From positions 1 through 50,888 of the forward strand of contig QHTB01000206.1 of the NCBI GenBank assembly GCA_003220615.1: a stretch of DNA of 50,888 bases. Direction: 5' to 3'. This document shows, one piece after another, positions 16,807 to 25,544 of the stretch (position 1 is its first letter; every line of letters begins with the position of its first letter). Below the pieces are notes generated by a model. It made no database searches. It saw only the letters and a list, made by a program, of their open reading frames with translations, and was not told the origin of the DNA. The DNA is from Candidatus Rokuibacteriota bacterium. GTDB taxonomy: Bacteria > Methylomirabilota > Methylomirabilia > Rokubacteriales > CSP1-6. Position numbers and translations under genes: made by a program.

Positions 16807-18267
16807 GTGGAGTATGTTGGAAATGTGGGGCGTCGCATCTTTGGCGGTTACCGGAAGGCCTGGAGCCCGATCCTCCTGACGTATTTCTGTTACGGCGCGA
16901 GCGCCGTCACGGCGGTCGCTGACGTCTTTTTCCAGAAAGACACGCTCAAACTGACACCCTCCGAAGTCGCTGGAATCGCGTTCTGGCTGGGACTTCCGTG
17001 GTCCATGAAGATGGTTGCAGGGGTCGCCTCCGACGTCTACCCGATTCTGGGAAGTCGTCGCATCGCGTACCTGTTCCTAGGATGCGCGGCGAGCGCGGCC
17101 GGCTTCCTGGCCATGGCCGGAAGTGTCGCTACAAGGACAGGCTACCTGGTCGCGTCGCTCTTGATCACCATCGGCTTCATGGTCCAGGACGTCGTCGCCG
17201 ACGCGCTCAGTGTGGAAGTCGCGAAGACCGATGAAGAAATCGGTCAGATCCAGACGCTCGGCCGCATGGCCACGCTCGGCGGTGGTATCAGCGTTGGCTA
17301 CCTGTCGGGATGGTTGGCGGAGACGATCGGCACCCGGGCGACCTTCGGCGTGGCCGCGCTGTTGCCCGTCCTCGTCGTGTTGAGCGTTCCGTTTGCTCGC
17401 CCCGGAAGGGGCGCGGCGCGCGTCACCGCGACGGCGGCGCCGGGTAACGGCGGGCCGCTCGGAGGCGGCAAGGCCCGCATGGTGATGCTGGTGGGCCTCG
17501 GCTATGCCGCCTTCGGCGTCATCCTCGAGATGCTCGACGTTCCGTTCAACCAGGAAATCGTGCTCACCGTCTCCGTGGCGTTGATTGCGCTGCTGCTCCA
17601 GCGTGTCGGCATCTCTCGTGGCGTCGCCGTGGCCTCGATCGTGATCTTCCTGTTCCGGGCGACGCCGGATGTCGGCCAGGGCTACAGCTACTGGGCGATC
17701 GATCGCCTCGGCTTCGACCAGCGCTTCCTGGGCCTGCTCGCCCAGGTGTCCTCGATCCTGAGCCTGGGCGGCCTGTTGCTCTTCAGGAAGTCGATCGTCC
17801 GCCGGCCGGTGAGCTTCACGCTGTTCTGGGTCGTCATCGCCGGGACGTTGCTCTACCTGCCCAACGTCGGCCTGTTCTACGGCCTGCACGAGTGGCTGGG
17901 GATCAGCGCGCGTACGCTGGCCTTCATCGACACGACCATCTCGGCGCCGCTCGCCCAGCTCACGATGGTGCCGATGCTCATCCTGATCGCGAAGTCGGCG
18001 CCCGCCGGCGCCGAGGCCACCATGTTCGCGATCATGGCGTCGCTGATGAACCTGGCGCTCTCGGCGAGCCAGCTCTTCACGCGCTACCTGAACGATCTCT
18101 TCGCGGTGACCCAGCAGGACTACTCGAACCTGGGACAGCTGATGATCGTGGTCGGCCTCGTGAACCTGCTGCCGCTGCTGGCCCTGCCGCTGCTGTGGAA
18201 GGCCGAGCAGCCGGCGCTCGCCGAAGCGCCGCACGTCCTCCCGAGCGAGCAGGTCGAGACCCCGTAG
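16807..18267 (+). CDS. BT1-type (folate-biopterin transporter-like) MFS protein
   Basis: 486 aa with 12 or more hydrophobic segments. The stretch TYFCYGASAVTAVADVFFQKD, followed by LTPSEVAGIAFWLGLPWSMK and GRMATLGGGISVGYLSG, resembles BT1-family transporters, a branch of the major facilitators. The start is uncertain: GTG at 16807 or GTG at 16825 (VGRRIFGG...). In bacteria the substrates of this branch are mostly unknown. A short, probably separately translated SGNH hydrolase gene follows after 32 bp. Confidence 0.75.
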   Translation: MEYVGNVGRRIFGGYRKAWSPILLTYFCYGASAVTAVADVFFQKDTLKLTPSEVAGIAFWLGLPWSMKMVAGVASDVYPILGSRRIAYLFLGCAASAAGFLAMAGSVATRTGYLVASLLITIGFMVQDVVADALSVEVAKTDEEIGQIQTLGRMATLGGGISVGYLSGWLAETIGTRATFGVAALLPVLVVLSVPFARPGRGAARVTATAAPGNGGPLGGGKARMVMLVGLGYAAFGVILEMLDVPFNQEIVLTVSVALIALLLQRVGISRGVAVASIVIFLFRATPDVGQGYSYWAIDRLGFDQRFLGLLAQVSSILSLGGLLLFRKSIVRRPVSFTLFWVVIAGTLLYLPNVGLFYGLHEWLGISARTLAFIDTTISAPLAQLTMVPMLILIAKSAPAGAEATMFAIMASLMNLALSASQLFTRYLNDLFAVTQQDYSNLGQLMIVVGLVNLLPLLALPLLWKAEQPALAEAPHVLPSEQVETP

Positions 18268-18299
18268 CGCCGAGCGCGCCGTGCCATGCGGGATCGACG

Positions 18300-19388
18300 A
18301 TGACGCCGCCTCTGGTCGGGCGCCGCCGAATCCTCCTCGTTCGCGCCTGCGCGAGCGTGATCGTCCTCGTCGTCACCCTCGCCGCCGTCGAGGTCGAGAT
18401 TCGACTGCTCGTCGGCTTGCCGCGGCCCGAGCGGCTGCCGCTGGCCCGCGTGATTCCGCATCCCGAGCTCGGGTGGACGATGATGCCGGGCGACCTTCAC
18501 TACACCTACGACATTCCGGTGCAGCTCAACGCCCTCGGGTACCGCGGGCCCGCGGTGAGCGCGAAGGCGGCGACCGAGTACCGCATCGTGGCCCTGGGCG
18601 ACTCTCACGTCTACGGACAGGGCGTCGCCGACGCCGACCTCGCCACCGCGCTGATCGAACGGCACTATCGGCAGCCGCCGGCGTCCTGTGACGTGCGCGT
18701 CATCAATCTCGGCGTCCGCGCCTACAGCATCAACCAGGAATATGCCGTGCTCCGGCGCCTCGGCCCCGCGCTCGCTCCCGATCTGGTCCTCCTGTTCTTC
18801 TACCTGAACGACTTCGAGCTGGTGGACGTGCACCGCCGCTGGGAGCGCTTCAAGCATCTGGACTGGTACACGTTCGACCTCGGGGCCAAGCCGGCCGGCG
18901 ACGTCATGCGCTGGTGGACGATCCGCCAGATCGCGCGGACGAGCGCGCTCATCAACTGGGCGCACGACGCGTGGTTCGCGTGGACAGCGCGAGACGACTT
19001 CGAGGAGGCCGCGTTGCGGGGCCATCTCGACCAGCGGATGATCGACGACGTGCACGAGTACCTCGTGCGGTTCGTCGCGCTGGCCGACGAGCTGAACACG
19101 CGTTTCACCATCGTGGTCGTGCCTCACGCCGCCCAGATCCGGCGGGAGTTTCCGCAGAACCGGTATCAGCGCACGATCACCGAGATGGCCGGGCGCCTGC
19201 GAACGAGCGTCATCGACCCGCTGCCGGTCTTCCGCCGCGACTATGCCGAGCACAAGCGCTGGCCCGTCATCCCGTTCGACGGTCACTACGAGGCGGCCGG
19301 CCAACGGCTGCTGGCCACCGGCGTGCTCGAGCACCTCGCTACCGAATGGCCGGAGCCCCGCTGTCCGGCCCGGCGCCGGGGCGCGTGA
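18300..19388 (+). CDS. SGNH/GDSL-type hydrolase, membrane-anchored
   Basis: 362 aa. The ATG at 18300 puts a signal anchor (about residues 10-32, ILLVRACASVIVLVVTLAAV) at the N-terminus. The catalytic Ser is S102 in VALGDSHVYGQG (block I), and the Asp-His pair is in PFDGHYEAAGQ near the C-terminus (block V). The N-terminal RVIPHPELGW followed by LNALGYRG is typical of a family of membrane-anchored SGNH proteins found with polysaccharide acylation and alginate O-acetylation genes. It probably acts on an acyl ester outside the cytoplasmic membrane; the substrate is unknown. The stop overlaps the next gene (GTGA). Confidence 0.75.
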   Translation: MTPPLVGRRRILLVRACASVIVLVVTLAAVEVEIRLLVGLPRPERLPLARVIPHPELGWTMMPGDLHYTYDIPVQLNALGYRGPAVSAKAATEYRIVALGDSHVYGQGVADADLATALIERHYRQPPASCDVRVINLGVRAYSINQEYAVLRRLGPALAPDLVLLFFYLNDFELVDVHRRWERFKHLDWYTFDLGAKPAGDVMRWWTIRQIARTSALINWAHDAWFAWTARDDFEEAALRGHLDQRMIDDVHEYLVRFVALADELNTRFTIVVVPHAAQIRREFPQNRYQRTITEMAGRLRTSVIDPLPVFRRDYAEHKRWPVIPFDGHYEAAGQRLLATGVLEHLATEWPEPRCPARRRGA

Positions 19389-19804
19389 CGTCGATGCGGC
19401 CGTGCGCACTCGCGGTTCTCGCCTTCACCATGGGCCTGGGCGTGGCGGATGCAGAGCCGCGCCCCGAGGTGGCCGAGGCCACCGTGACCGTCATGCGCCA
19501 GCTCGAGGCGTTCCGGCGGGACGATTTCGACGCGGCATACGAGCTCGCCTCCGCCACCATCAAGGAGATCTTCGACCGGCCGACGTTCGAGACCATGGTC
19601 CGCCGCGGGTACCCGGAGATCGCACGTTCGGTCTCGGCGGTCGTCATCGAAGGTGACGTCGGCCCCGACGACCACGTCTACTTGCGGATCACTATCCACG
19701 GCACGAACGGTCGCAGCGTGGACGCGATCTACGACCTGGTCCGGGAGGGCTCGCAGTGGCGCATCAACGGCGTCGTGGCCCGGCCGACGACGGGCACGGT
19801 CTAG
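19385..19804 (+). CDS. Secreted DUF4864-like protein
   Basis: 139 aa from the GTG that overlaps the SGNH stop by 4 bp; an ATG at 19394 is the alternative. A signal peptide ends near residue 23 (ALAVLAFTMGLGVADA). The mature part, VTVMRQLEAFRRDDFDAAYE, then PTFETMVRRGYPEIA and a C-terminal WRINGVV strand, has the NTF2-like cone layout of DUF4864 proteins. Function is unknown; a periplasmic location is expected. It ends at a CTAG in which both strands place a stop codon, shared with the small minus-strand gene. Confidence 0.65.
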   Translation: MTSMRPCALAVLAFTMGLGVADAEPRPEVAEATVTVMRQLEAFRRDDFDAAYELASATIKEIFDRPTFETMVRRGYPEIARSVSAVVIEGDVGPDDHVYLRITIHGTNGRSVDAIYDLVREGSQWRINGVVARPTTGTV

Positions 19805-20052
19805 CGCCGTTGAGATGCCTCGACACTCTCACGCAGCCGCGCCCGCTCCTCGCGAATGACGCGCAGGACGCTGCCATCGAGCGTGCCATCGTGCGCAATG
19901 TCCATCAGGATGTAGGCAAGCAACATGCCGATGATGAGGATCAGCAGCGCGTTCATCGTCCGCCGTACCGGCGTGAGCGACAGGTGCCCGCACACACGGC
20001 AGCGTCGGTTGTCTTCCTGGCCGGCTCGTCGCTCGTGGAAAAACGTACGCAT
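19801..20052 (-). CDS. Small membrane protein with a Cys pair, unknown function
   Basis: 83 aa. The ATG at 20052 is chosen because it has a GGAGA 6 nt upstream. An N-terminal basic stretch with RRCRVCGHL (a C-x2-C pair) is followed by one membrane helix (MNALLILIIGMLLAYILMDI) and a charged tail. No family is recognised. The convergent stop overlap with the DUF4864-like gene is 4 bp. Confidence 0.5.
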   Translation of the reverse strand: MRTFFHERRAGQEDNRRCRVCGHLSLTPVRRTMNALLILIIGMLLAYILMDIAHDGTLDGSVLRVIREERARLRESVEASQRR

Positions 20053-20152
20053 GATCGGTCTCCGCTGAGCCGTTCTCAGCGTACTTGGACGGCGAACCCG
20101 CGTCACGCGTTCACTCGAACGTGTCAGGCGGCGGGACGAGCGCACGCCGACG

Positions 20153-20797
20153 TCATGATCCGCCTCCCGGTGGCAGGTGGGCAAGATAGTCGGCGAGCAG
20201 CTCGATGTCCTGCGCCGACAGCGGCTGCGCCGACATCGTCATGCTGCCGTCGAGATCGGCGGCCGTCTGCGCCTTGAAGCCGCGGAGCTGCTTGAGGAGG
20301 TACTCCTGCTGCTGGCCGGCCAGTCGTGGAATGTGCTTCTGGCCCATCAGCGCCGGCGTGTGACAGGAGCTGCAGAAATGCTGCTTGACCAGGCGCTCGC
20401 CGGCCTCGGCCGTGGCCACCGCGCCCACGGCGGGCGGCGATGCCGGCGTCTGGGCGGCGTAGTAGGCGGCGAGATCCTGCATGTCCGCGTCGCTCAGGTT
20501 CATGGCGAACGGCGTCATCTGAGGATCGCGGCGCTTGTCACGCTTGAACATCACGAGCTGGTAGTACGTGAAGGTGGGTGGCTGGCTGGCCAGCGAGGGA
20601 ACGGTCGGCATCGTGGAGTTGCCACTCGGGCCGTGGCAGGGTGCGCACGGCTCGGCCTTGCGGCGTCCGGCCTCGGCGTCGGCGGCGTCCGCCACGGGCG
20701 TGGCGGCCAGGGCCGTCACGCCCGCGACGAGCGCGAGCAGAAAGTGACGCGTCTTACTTCTGGTAGCTGACGCGGTAGATGGCCCCCGCGTAGTCAT
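20153..20797 (-). CDS. Di-haem cytochrome c (c4-like), partner of the PQQ sugar dehydrogenase
   Basis: 214 aa with a signal peptide ending near residue 38 (LLALVAGVTALAATPVADA) and two c-type haem sites, CAPCH (51-55) and CSSCH (142-146), each in its own half of the protein with a downstream Met ligand candidate (PFAM, MTMSA). This two-domain layout is typical of cytochrome c4. The ATG at 20797 overlaps the 3' end of the sugar dehydrogenase by 44 bp; no closer start is visible. It is most likely the periplasmic electron acceptor for that dehydrogenase. Confidence 0.83.
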   Translation of the reverse strand: MTTRGPSTASATRSKTRHFLLALVAGVTALAATPVADAADAEAGRRKAEPCAPCHGPSGNSTMPTVPSLASQPPTFTYYQLVMFKRDKRRDPQMTPFAMNLSDADMQDLAAYYAAQTPASPPAVGAVATAEAGERLVKQHFCSSCHTPALMGQKHIPRLAGQQQEYLLKQLRGFKAQTAADLDGSMTMSAQPLSAQDIELLADYLAHLPPGGGS

Positions 20798-21947
20798 CGG
20801 CGATCAGCAGCGAGCCGTCCTTCATCTCCTGCACGTAGGCGGGGCGGCCCCAGAACTGCCCGCCGGCGCCCATCCAACCCTCGGCGAAGACTTCTTCCTT
20901 GGGCGGGCGGCCGGCCTGGAGCGTCACCATCGTCACGCGGAAGCCGATCTTGTCGGTCTTGTTCCACGAGCCCTTCTCCGCGATGAAGAGCCGGTTCGTG
21001 TACTCGGGCGGGAACATGCTGCCGCGGTAGAAGTGGATGCCGATCGGTGACACGTGGGGCCCGAGCTTGAGCAGCGGGGCGGCGAACTCGCTGCAGGCGT
21101 GGCCCTTGCCGAAGGCGGGATCGAGGATGTCGCCCTGGTGGCACACCGGATACCCGAAGTGCACGCCGCGCTGCACGACGTGATGCAGCGTATCGTTGGG
21201 CACGTCCTCGCCCAGCCAGTCGCGCCCGTGGTTGCTGAAGTACAGCTCCTTGGTCACCGGATGGAAGTCGTGGCCGACGCTGTTGCGAACGCCCCGGGCG
21301 ACGTACTCGAGCCCCGTGCCGTCGGGGTTGATCCGGACGATCGCGGCGTGGGTCTCGGGCGGCATGCAGATGTTGCAGGGCGCGCCGATGTTGAAGTAGA
21401 GCTTGCCGTCCGGCCCGAACGAGAGGTACTTCCACCCGTGCGGGAGGTCCTTCGGCAACGTGTCGATGACGACCTTCGGCTGCGGCACGCTGTCGAGGTT
21501 GTTCTCGATCCCCTCGTACTTCGTGATGCGGGAGATCTCGGCCACGTAGAGCGCGCCGTCCTTGAAGGCCACGCCGTTGGGCATCTGCAATCCCTTGGCG
21601 ATCGTCTTCACCTCGCGGCGGCCGTTCTGATCGACGATCGCGTACACGTTGCCGGCGCCACGGCTACTGACGAAGAGCGTGCCCTTGTCGCCCCAGGTCA
21701 TGGCCCGGGCGTTGTCGATGCCGCTGGCCCAGAGTTCGACCTTGAAGCCCGCAGGCACCTTGATGGTGTTGACCGGGATCTCGCTCGCCGCCTTCGGCGC
21801 TGGGGGCTGCGCGTGCGGCGCCAGCGGCGAGCTCGCCTGGTCGGGTGACCGGCCTTGCTGCCAGGTCGGCGGGGGCGCCGGTGCTTGCTGGGCGAGGACC
21901 GGCACGGCCAGGACGAGGACGAGAATGGCGAGGAGCGCTGCCTTCAT
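20754..21947 (-). CDS. PQQ-dependent sugar dehydrogenase (sorbosone/GDH beta-propeller type)
   Basis: 397 aa. The ATG at 21947 has a perfect AAGGAGG 6 nt upstream and begins a signal peptide (MKAALLAILVLVLAVPVLAQ). The mature protein is a six-bladed propeller of the soluble-GDH/sorbosone-dehydrogenase family: FKVELWASGIDNARAMTW, LPHGWKYLSFGPDGKLYF (with the family's active-site His), RGVRNSVGHDFHP and NHGRDWLGEDVPND. It should oxidise an aldose or sugar alcohol in the periplasm and pass electrons to the cytochrome encoded next. PQQ would come from the pqq genes at 37.9-50.6 kb. A good sigma70-type promoter lies at 21979-22007. Confidence 0.86.
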   Translation of the reverse strand: MKAALLAILVLVLAVPVLAQQAPAPPPTWQQGRSPDQASSPLAPHAQPPAPKAASEIPVNTIKVPAGFKVELWASGIDNARAMTWGDKGTLFVSSRGAGNVYAIVDQNGRREVKTIAKGLQMPNGVAFKDGALYVAEISRITKYEGIENNLDSVPQPKVVIDTLPKDLPHGWKYLSFGPDGKLYFNIGAPCNICMPPETHAAIVRINPDGTGLEYVARGVRNSVGHDFHPVTKELYFSNHGRDWLGEDVPNDTLHHVVQRGVHFGYPVCHQGDILDPAFGKGHACSEFAAPLLKLGPHVSPIGIHFYRGSMFPPEYTNRLFIAEKGSWNKTDKIGFRVTMVTLQAGRPPKEEVFAEGWMGAGGQFWGRPAYVQEMKDGSLLIADDYAGAIYRVSYQK

Positions 21948-21978
21948 GGCTTGCCTCCTTGAGGTTCCTGTGGCGCGG

Positions 21979-22007
21979 AACCTAATACGGTGTCGCTTGC
22001 CTGTCAA
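21979..22007 (-). promoter_or_regulatory. Sigma70-type promoter of the PQQ sugar dehydrogenase-cytochrome operon
   Basis: On the minus strand a perfect TTGACA (22007-22002) and TAGGTT (21984-21979) are separated by 17 bp. The leader to the ATG at 21947 would be about 25 nt. Similar boxes stand before the three pqqA genes and the dehydrogenase at 39-41 kb. Confidence 0.65.
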
Positions 22008-22115
22008 TGGATGACAAAAACATTCGCCGCCGATCACCGCACCTGACGTATATATATGGTCGCGGTGACGCCTCGCCCGCGTGATGTCTCGATGGCACAG
22101 CCCTCGGCCTTGTAA

Positions 22116-23088
22116 ATGCTTCCGACGGAAGTTGCGAACGAAGTCGTTCGCCCGGCCCTCGTTGGAACGTGCTTCTGTTTCACCCTCATCGCCGTCGACG
22201 CGAAGTCCTTGACAGCGGAGGAAGTCGTCGGGAGGAGACAGTTCTCGGACCAGCTCGTGATCCCGGAGCCGTTCGTCGAAGACGAGCTGGCGTTTCCTTC
22301 GATTCTCCATATCGTGCGGCCACGCCGCGGCGACGAACCGCGCACACGGACGACACAGATCGGCGCCGAGCTCAAGAAGCGGTTGACCGCCGATTTCGAA
22401 CTCTCGCTCGGAGGCAGCCTCCTCGAGCTCAGTCCCGATGGAAAGCCGACCACGACGGGTTTCGGGAATCTCGAGGTGGGTCTGAAATACCAGTTCCTTC
22501 GCGACCCGAGCCGAGAAGCCGTGGCCTCGATCGCGCTGAACTGGGAAGTTGGCGGAACCGGGCGAGCCGCGGCGGGAGCCGAGTCGTTCGATACCTTCAG
22601 TCCCTCGATCCTCGCCGGCAAAGGCTTCGGTGACCTGCCCGATCGCCTCGCGATCTTCAGGCCATCGGCCGTCGCTGGCGTCTGGGCGCCGACATTCCGA
22701 CTCGTGCGAGCTCACAGCCAGTCACGGCCGGCGGCGCGGAAGTACGTCATCCGGATACGCTCGCGTGGGTGTCGTCGTGGAGTACAGCCTTCCCTACCTG
22801 ATGTCCACGACGAATCTCAATCTGCCCGCACCACTGAACGGCCTGGTGCCGCTGGTTGAGCTCGACCTCCGTACCGGATTGGATCGCGGCCAGAGCGGTC
22901 GGACGACCGGCACGACGAACGTGGGAGCGGTCTGGATCGGGAAGCGAATACAGATCGGCGTCGAGACCGTGGTTCCCATCAATGAACGGTCGGGCAAGAA
23001 CGTCGGGATCCGCGGATTCGTTCGCTTCGATCTCGATCTCGTCCTCGGCGAGCGCGCCGGGCGGCCACTCTTCGGCCCGGACCACTGA
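22116..23088 (+). pseudogene. Outer-membrane transporter-like protein, interrupted by two frameshifts
   Basis: Three frames join into one protein of about 325 residues. From 22116 to about 22682 the frame encodes a signal-like start and beta-barrel strands (FELSLGGSLLELSPDGK, GFGNLEVGLKYQF, ILAGKGFGDLP, VAGV). A second frame carries LGADIPTRASSQP to EVRHPDTLAW (about 22682-22768). A third continues GVVVEYSLPYLMS to the stop at 23088. Each change equals one missing base, in GT(C)CTGGG near 22682 and in TG(G)GGT near 22767. The protein resembles putative outer-membrane transporters of the phenol-degradation 'meta-pathway' type. Whether this is gene decay or an assembly error cannot be decided here. 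Confidence 0.65.
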
Positions 23089-23112
23089 GTGTCCGAGTCG
23101 TCGGCACGCCCA

Positions 23113-25302
23113 TTACCTCTCGGGTGAACACTCCTGCAGAGCACCTGCGTGACGCGGGACGAGCCGTCCGTCACGAATGAGCAGATCAGGGTCACCCGAC
23201 GCCCATTGCAACAACCGGTTCCTCAGATCCGCAGCGACATCCGGCCGCCTCGTGACCAGGTTCTGCGTGCCCACGGGATCCGCCATCCAATCGTAGAGCT
23301 CGAGCGTCGCCCCCGTCGTCGTCGGGCGGTAGTTGAGATGGTAGCGTTCGGTCCGGACGAATCGATGCTTCGCGAGAGTGATGCGAGGCAGGCACTCCGG
23401 TCGGAGGAAATAGCGGGGGATCAGCGCCCCCCCTGACGCCAGGCGCAACTGGACGACCCGCGTCATGGGTGGGTAGCCGAGATACGGCGGCGCCACCGGC
23501 GTCCAATGGAATCCGGTCTCCGCGAACACGTCGACCGGCTGCCGGCTCCCCCGCCCCGTCATGAGCGGCACGAGACTCTCGCCATTGAGACCTGCGGGCA
23601 CGGGCACACCGACGAGCTCGAGAATGGTGGGAAGGATATCGACGTGCCGCGCGGGCACTTCGATGTGCCGATGACCGACGCCCAGCCCGGGCGCAATCAC
23701 GGCCAGCGGGACGTGGAACTCGGCGGGCTCGAGCCAGGCGGCATTGCGCCCGTATCGGAACGCCCGCCCGTCGGGAAGCTTCTCGCCGTGGTCTCCGGTC
23801 ACCACGAGAATCGTCTGCCGATCGAGCGAGAGCGTGCGCAACGTGTCGGCGACGAAACCGACGTTGTCGTCCAGCGCGGCGACGCAGCCTTCGTAGAGTC
23901 CACGGATCTGCCGGGCTTCACGCTCCAGGCCGGTCGGGCTCGTCACGAGCGGGTTCGAAAGGGCGGCGTACTTGTTGGGGCCCTCGTAGGCTGGATCGGT
24001 GAACCGCCGGTAGTAGGGATAGGCGCAGCGATAGTTCATGTGGGCGTTCGAGAAGAACAGGGTCAAGAAGAATCGGCGCGTGGTCGCCAACTCGGCGAGG
24101 TGGGAGGCGATCCGTGTTCGGTAATACGCATCGCTGCCGGCGGGGGTAAAGCCGCCGCCTGCACGATAAAACGTGGCGAAGAGACGGTGACCCACCTCAT
24201 TGTCGGTCAGGGCGTAGAAGATGAAGTACTGTGCGTAAATCTGCTTGACGTAGTTGACGACGCCGAACTCCGCGACGTCGTACTCGTCGAATCCCGGAAG
24301 CACCTGCTCGTTGAAATACGTCACGTCCCCATCCCAGTCCGTCACCACGCGCGTGGCATACCCTCGCTGGCGCAACAGGGCGGGCAGCGTCCTGGTGCGG
24401 GTCGAGGCCAGCGCGTCGTTGTGGAACATCGTCCGGATGCCGTGCTGGTGCGGGTAGGCGGACGTCATGACCGTGACGACCGATTCCACGGTTCCGTTGA
24501 TGTGCGACCAGGCGCGCGTGAACGTCACGCCGTTGGCGGCCACGAGACGGTCGACGTTCGGCGACGTTGCCCGCGCGTGGCCGTTGATCGAGAAGAAATC
24601 ACTCCGGGCCGACTCGAGGAACACCAGCACGACGTTCGGTCCGTCGTTGCTGCCGGGCGCGGCGCTCGGCACCCGCCACGCGCCGAGGCCGAGGACCCCG
24701 AGCACGAGAAGCGATGCGATCGCCCACCGCCGCGACATCGTGCGGAACAGCGTCGGCAATGCCAGCATCGTGATCGTGCCCCACAGGGCAACCGTCAGCG
24801 CGGTGGGCGACACGTGCGCCGTCAGGGCACCGTGCAGGCGACGAAGCACGCCGTCCTGGGCGTTCAGGAGGTGATCGTACTGGAAGGGATATCGGACCGC
24901 GATGACGCCGAACGCCAGCGCCGCCACGATCAGCAACGAACCCGCGACGAGGAGTGAGCGAGCGCGTCCGTCGAGCACTCGTCCGCGAAGGCGGAAGACG
25001 GCGTCCCAGAATCCGCCGGCGAGGAGACCGAAGACGAAGCCGACCCCAGCGTGGAACCCGAGTAACGTCGCGTTCACGGTGACGATCACGGGCCAGAGCG
25101 CATCGACGAGAATGCGGACCGCCTCGGGACCAGCGACGCCGGCGATCGTCAGATCCATTCCGGCCGGCTGAGCGTAGCGTGTGAACTGCTGGGCCGCGAT
25201 CAGTGTGTAGAACCCGACGAACACGATGACGCCCACGGGCCCTGCACCTGGGCCGACGCGGGCGCGATGATCCGCCGGGGGGGTGGGTCGCGGGGTGGTC
25301 AC
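23113..25302 (-). CDS. Membrane-bound sulfatase / LTA-synthase-like phosphotransferase
   Basis: 729 aa beginning with GTG. The first 200 or so residues hold about five membrane segments (VGVIVFVGFYTLIAAQQF and others). The catalytic alkaline-phosphatase-fold domain follows: PNVVLVFLESARSDFF (metal site), SHINGTVESVVTVMTSAYP (nucleophile region, Thr as in LTA synthase instead of the sulfatase CxPxR), ILVVTGDHGEKLPDG (the DHG metal site) and the ending VGTQNLV. With Thr in the nucleophile place it probably transfers a phospho-alcohol group or cleaves a phosphate ester at the cell surface, not a sulfate. The end faces the frameshifted barrel gene with a 24-bp gap. Confidence 0.78.
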   Translation of the reverse strand: MTTPRPTPPADHRARVGPGAGPVGVIVFVGFYTLIAAQQFTRYAQPAGMDLTIAGVAGPEAVRILVDALWPVIVTVNATLLGFHAGVGFVFGLLAGGFWDAVFRLRGRVLDGRARSLLVAGSLLIVAALAFGVIAVRYPFQYDHLLNAQDGVLRRLHGALTAHVSPTALTVALWGTITMLALPTLFRTMSRRWAIASLLVLGVLGLGAWRVPSAAPGSNDGPNVVLVFLESARSDFFSINGHARATSPNVDRLVAANGVTFTRAWSHINGTVESVVTVMTSAYPHQHGIRTMFHNDALASTRTRTLPALLRQRGYATRVVTDWDGDVTYFNEQVLPGFDEYDVAEFGVVNYVKQIYAQYFIFYALTDNEVGHRLFATFYRAGGGFTPAGSDAYYRTRIASHLAELATTRRFFLTLFFSNAHMNYRCAYPYYRRFTDPAYEGPNKYAALSNPLVTSPTGLEREARQIRGLYEGCVAALDDNVGFVADTLRTLSLDRQTILVVTGDHGEKLPDGRAFRYGRNAAWLEPAEFHVPLAVIAPGLGVGHRHIEVPARHVDILPTILELVGVPVPAGLNGESLVPLMTGRGSRQPVDVFAETGFHWTPVAPPYLGYPPMTRVVQLRLASGGALIPRYFLRPECLPRITLAKHRFVRTERYHLNYRPTTTGATLELYDWMADPVGTQNLVTRRPDVAADLRNRLLQWASGDPDLLIRDGRLVPRHAGALQECSPER

Positions 25303-25438
25303 GAAGCTTCCGTCACGTGTCGCGCGTCGACACGATCATCGAGGCGATGTCCTGAGCGCGGAGACCGGGACATACGACTCTCCCTCCACGCCCCACGGTC
25401 GTGGCCGGCAGCGGATCATGTGCACCGGAGGTCGTGCC

Positions 25439-25462
25439 TGTCAAGGTGCAGGCACCTTGACA
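25439..25462. repeat. Perfect 24-bp palindrome between divergent genes (carries a TTGACA on each strand)
   Basis: Two 11-bp arms (TGTCAAGGTGC and its complement) flank AG. It is in the 242-bp divergent gap between the sulfatase (25302) and the Rieske gene (25545). Each arm ends in TTGACA pointing outward, so it could hold back-to-back -35 boxes; on the minus strand CATGAT lies 18 bp downstream as a possible -10. The AAGGTGC...GCACCTT core also resembles REP-type palindromes. Nothing else is recognised in the gap. Confidence 0.6.
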
Positions 25463-25544
25463 TCGCGTGGTGCTCCGAACGATTCTTCCGCCACGCACCG
25501 TCCTGGCACCGATGACCAGGCTCGGGACGAGCGAGGAAACGGGC

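Noticed and set aside
22169..22633. Separate small gene in another frame of the barrel gene
   Set aside because: It has no family character, while the other frame matches a beta-barrel protein continuously.
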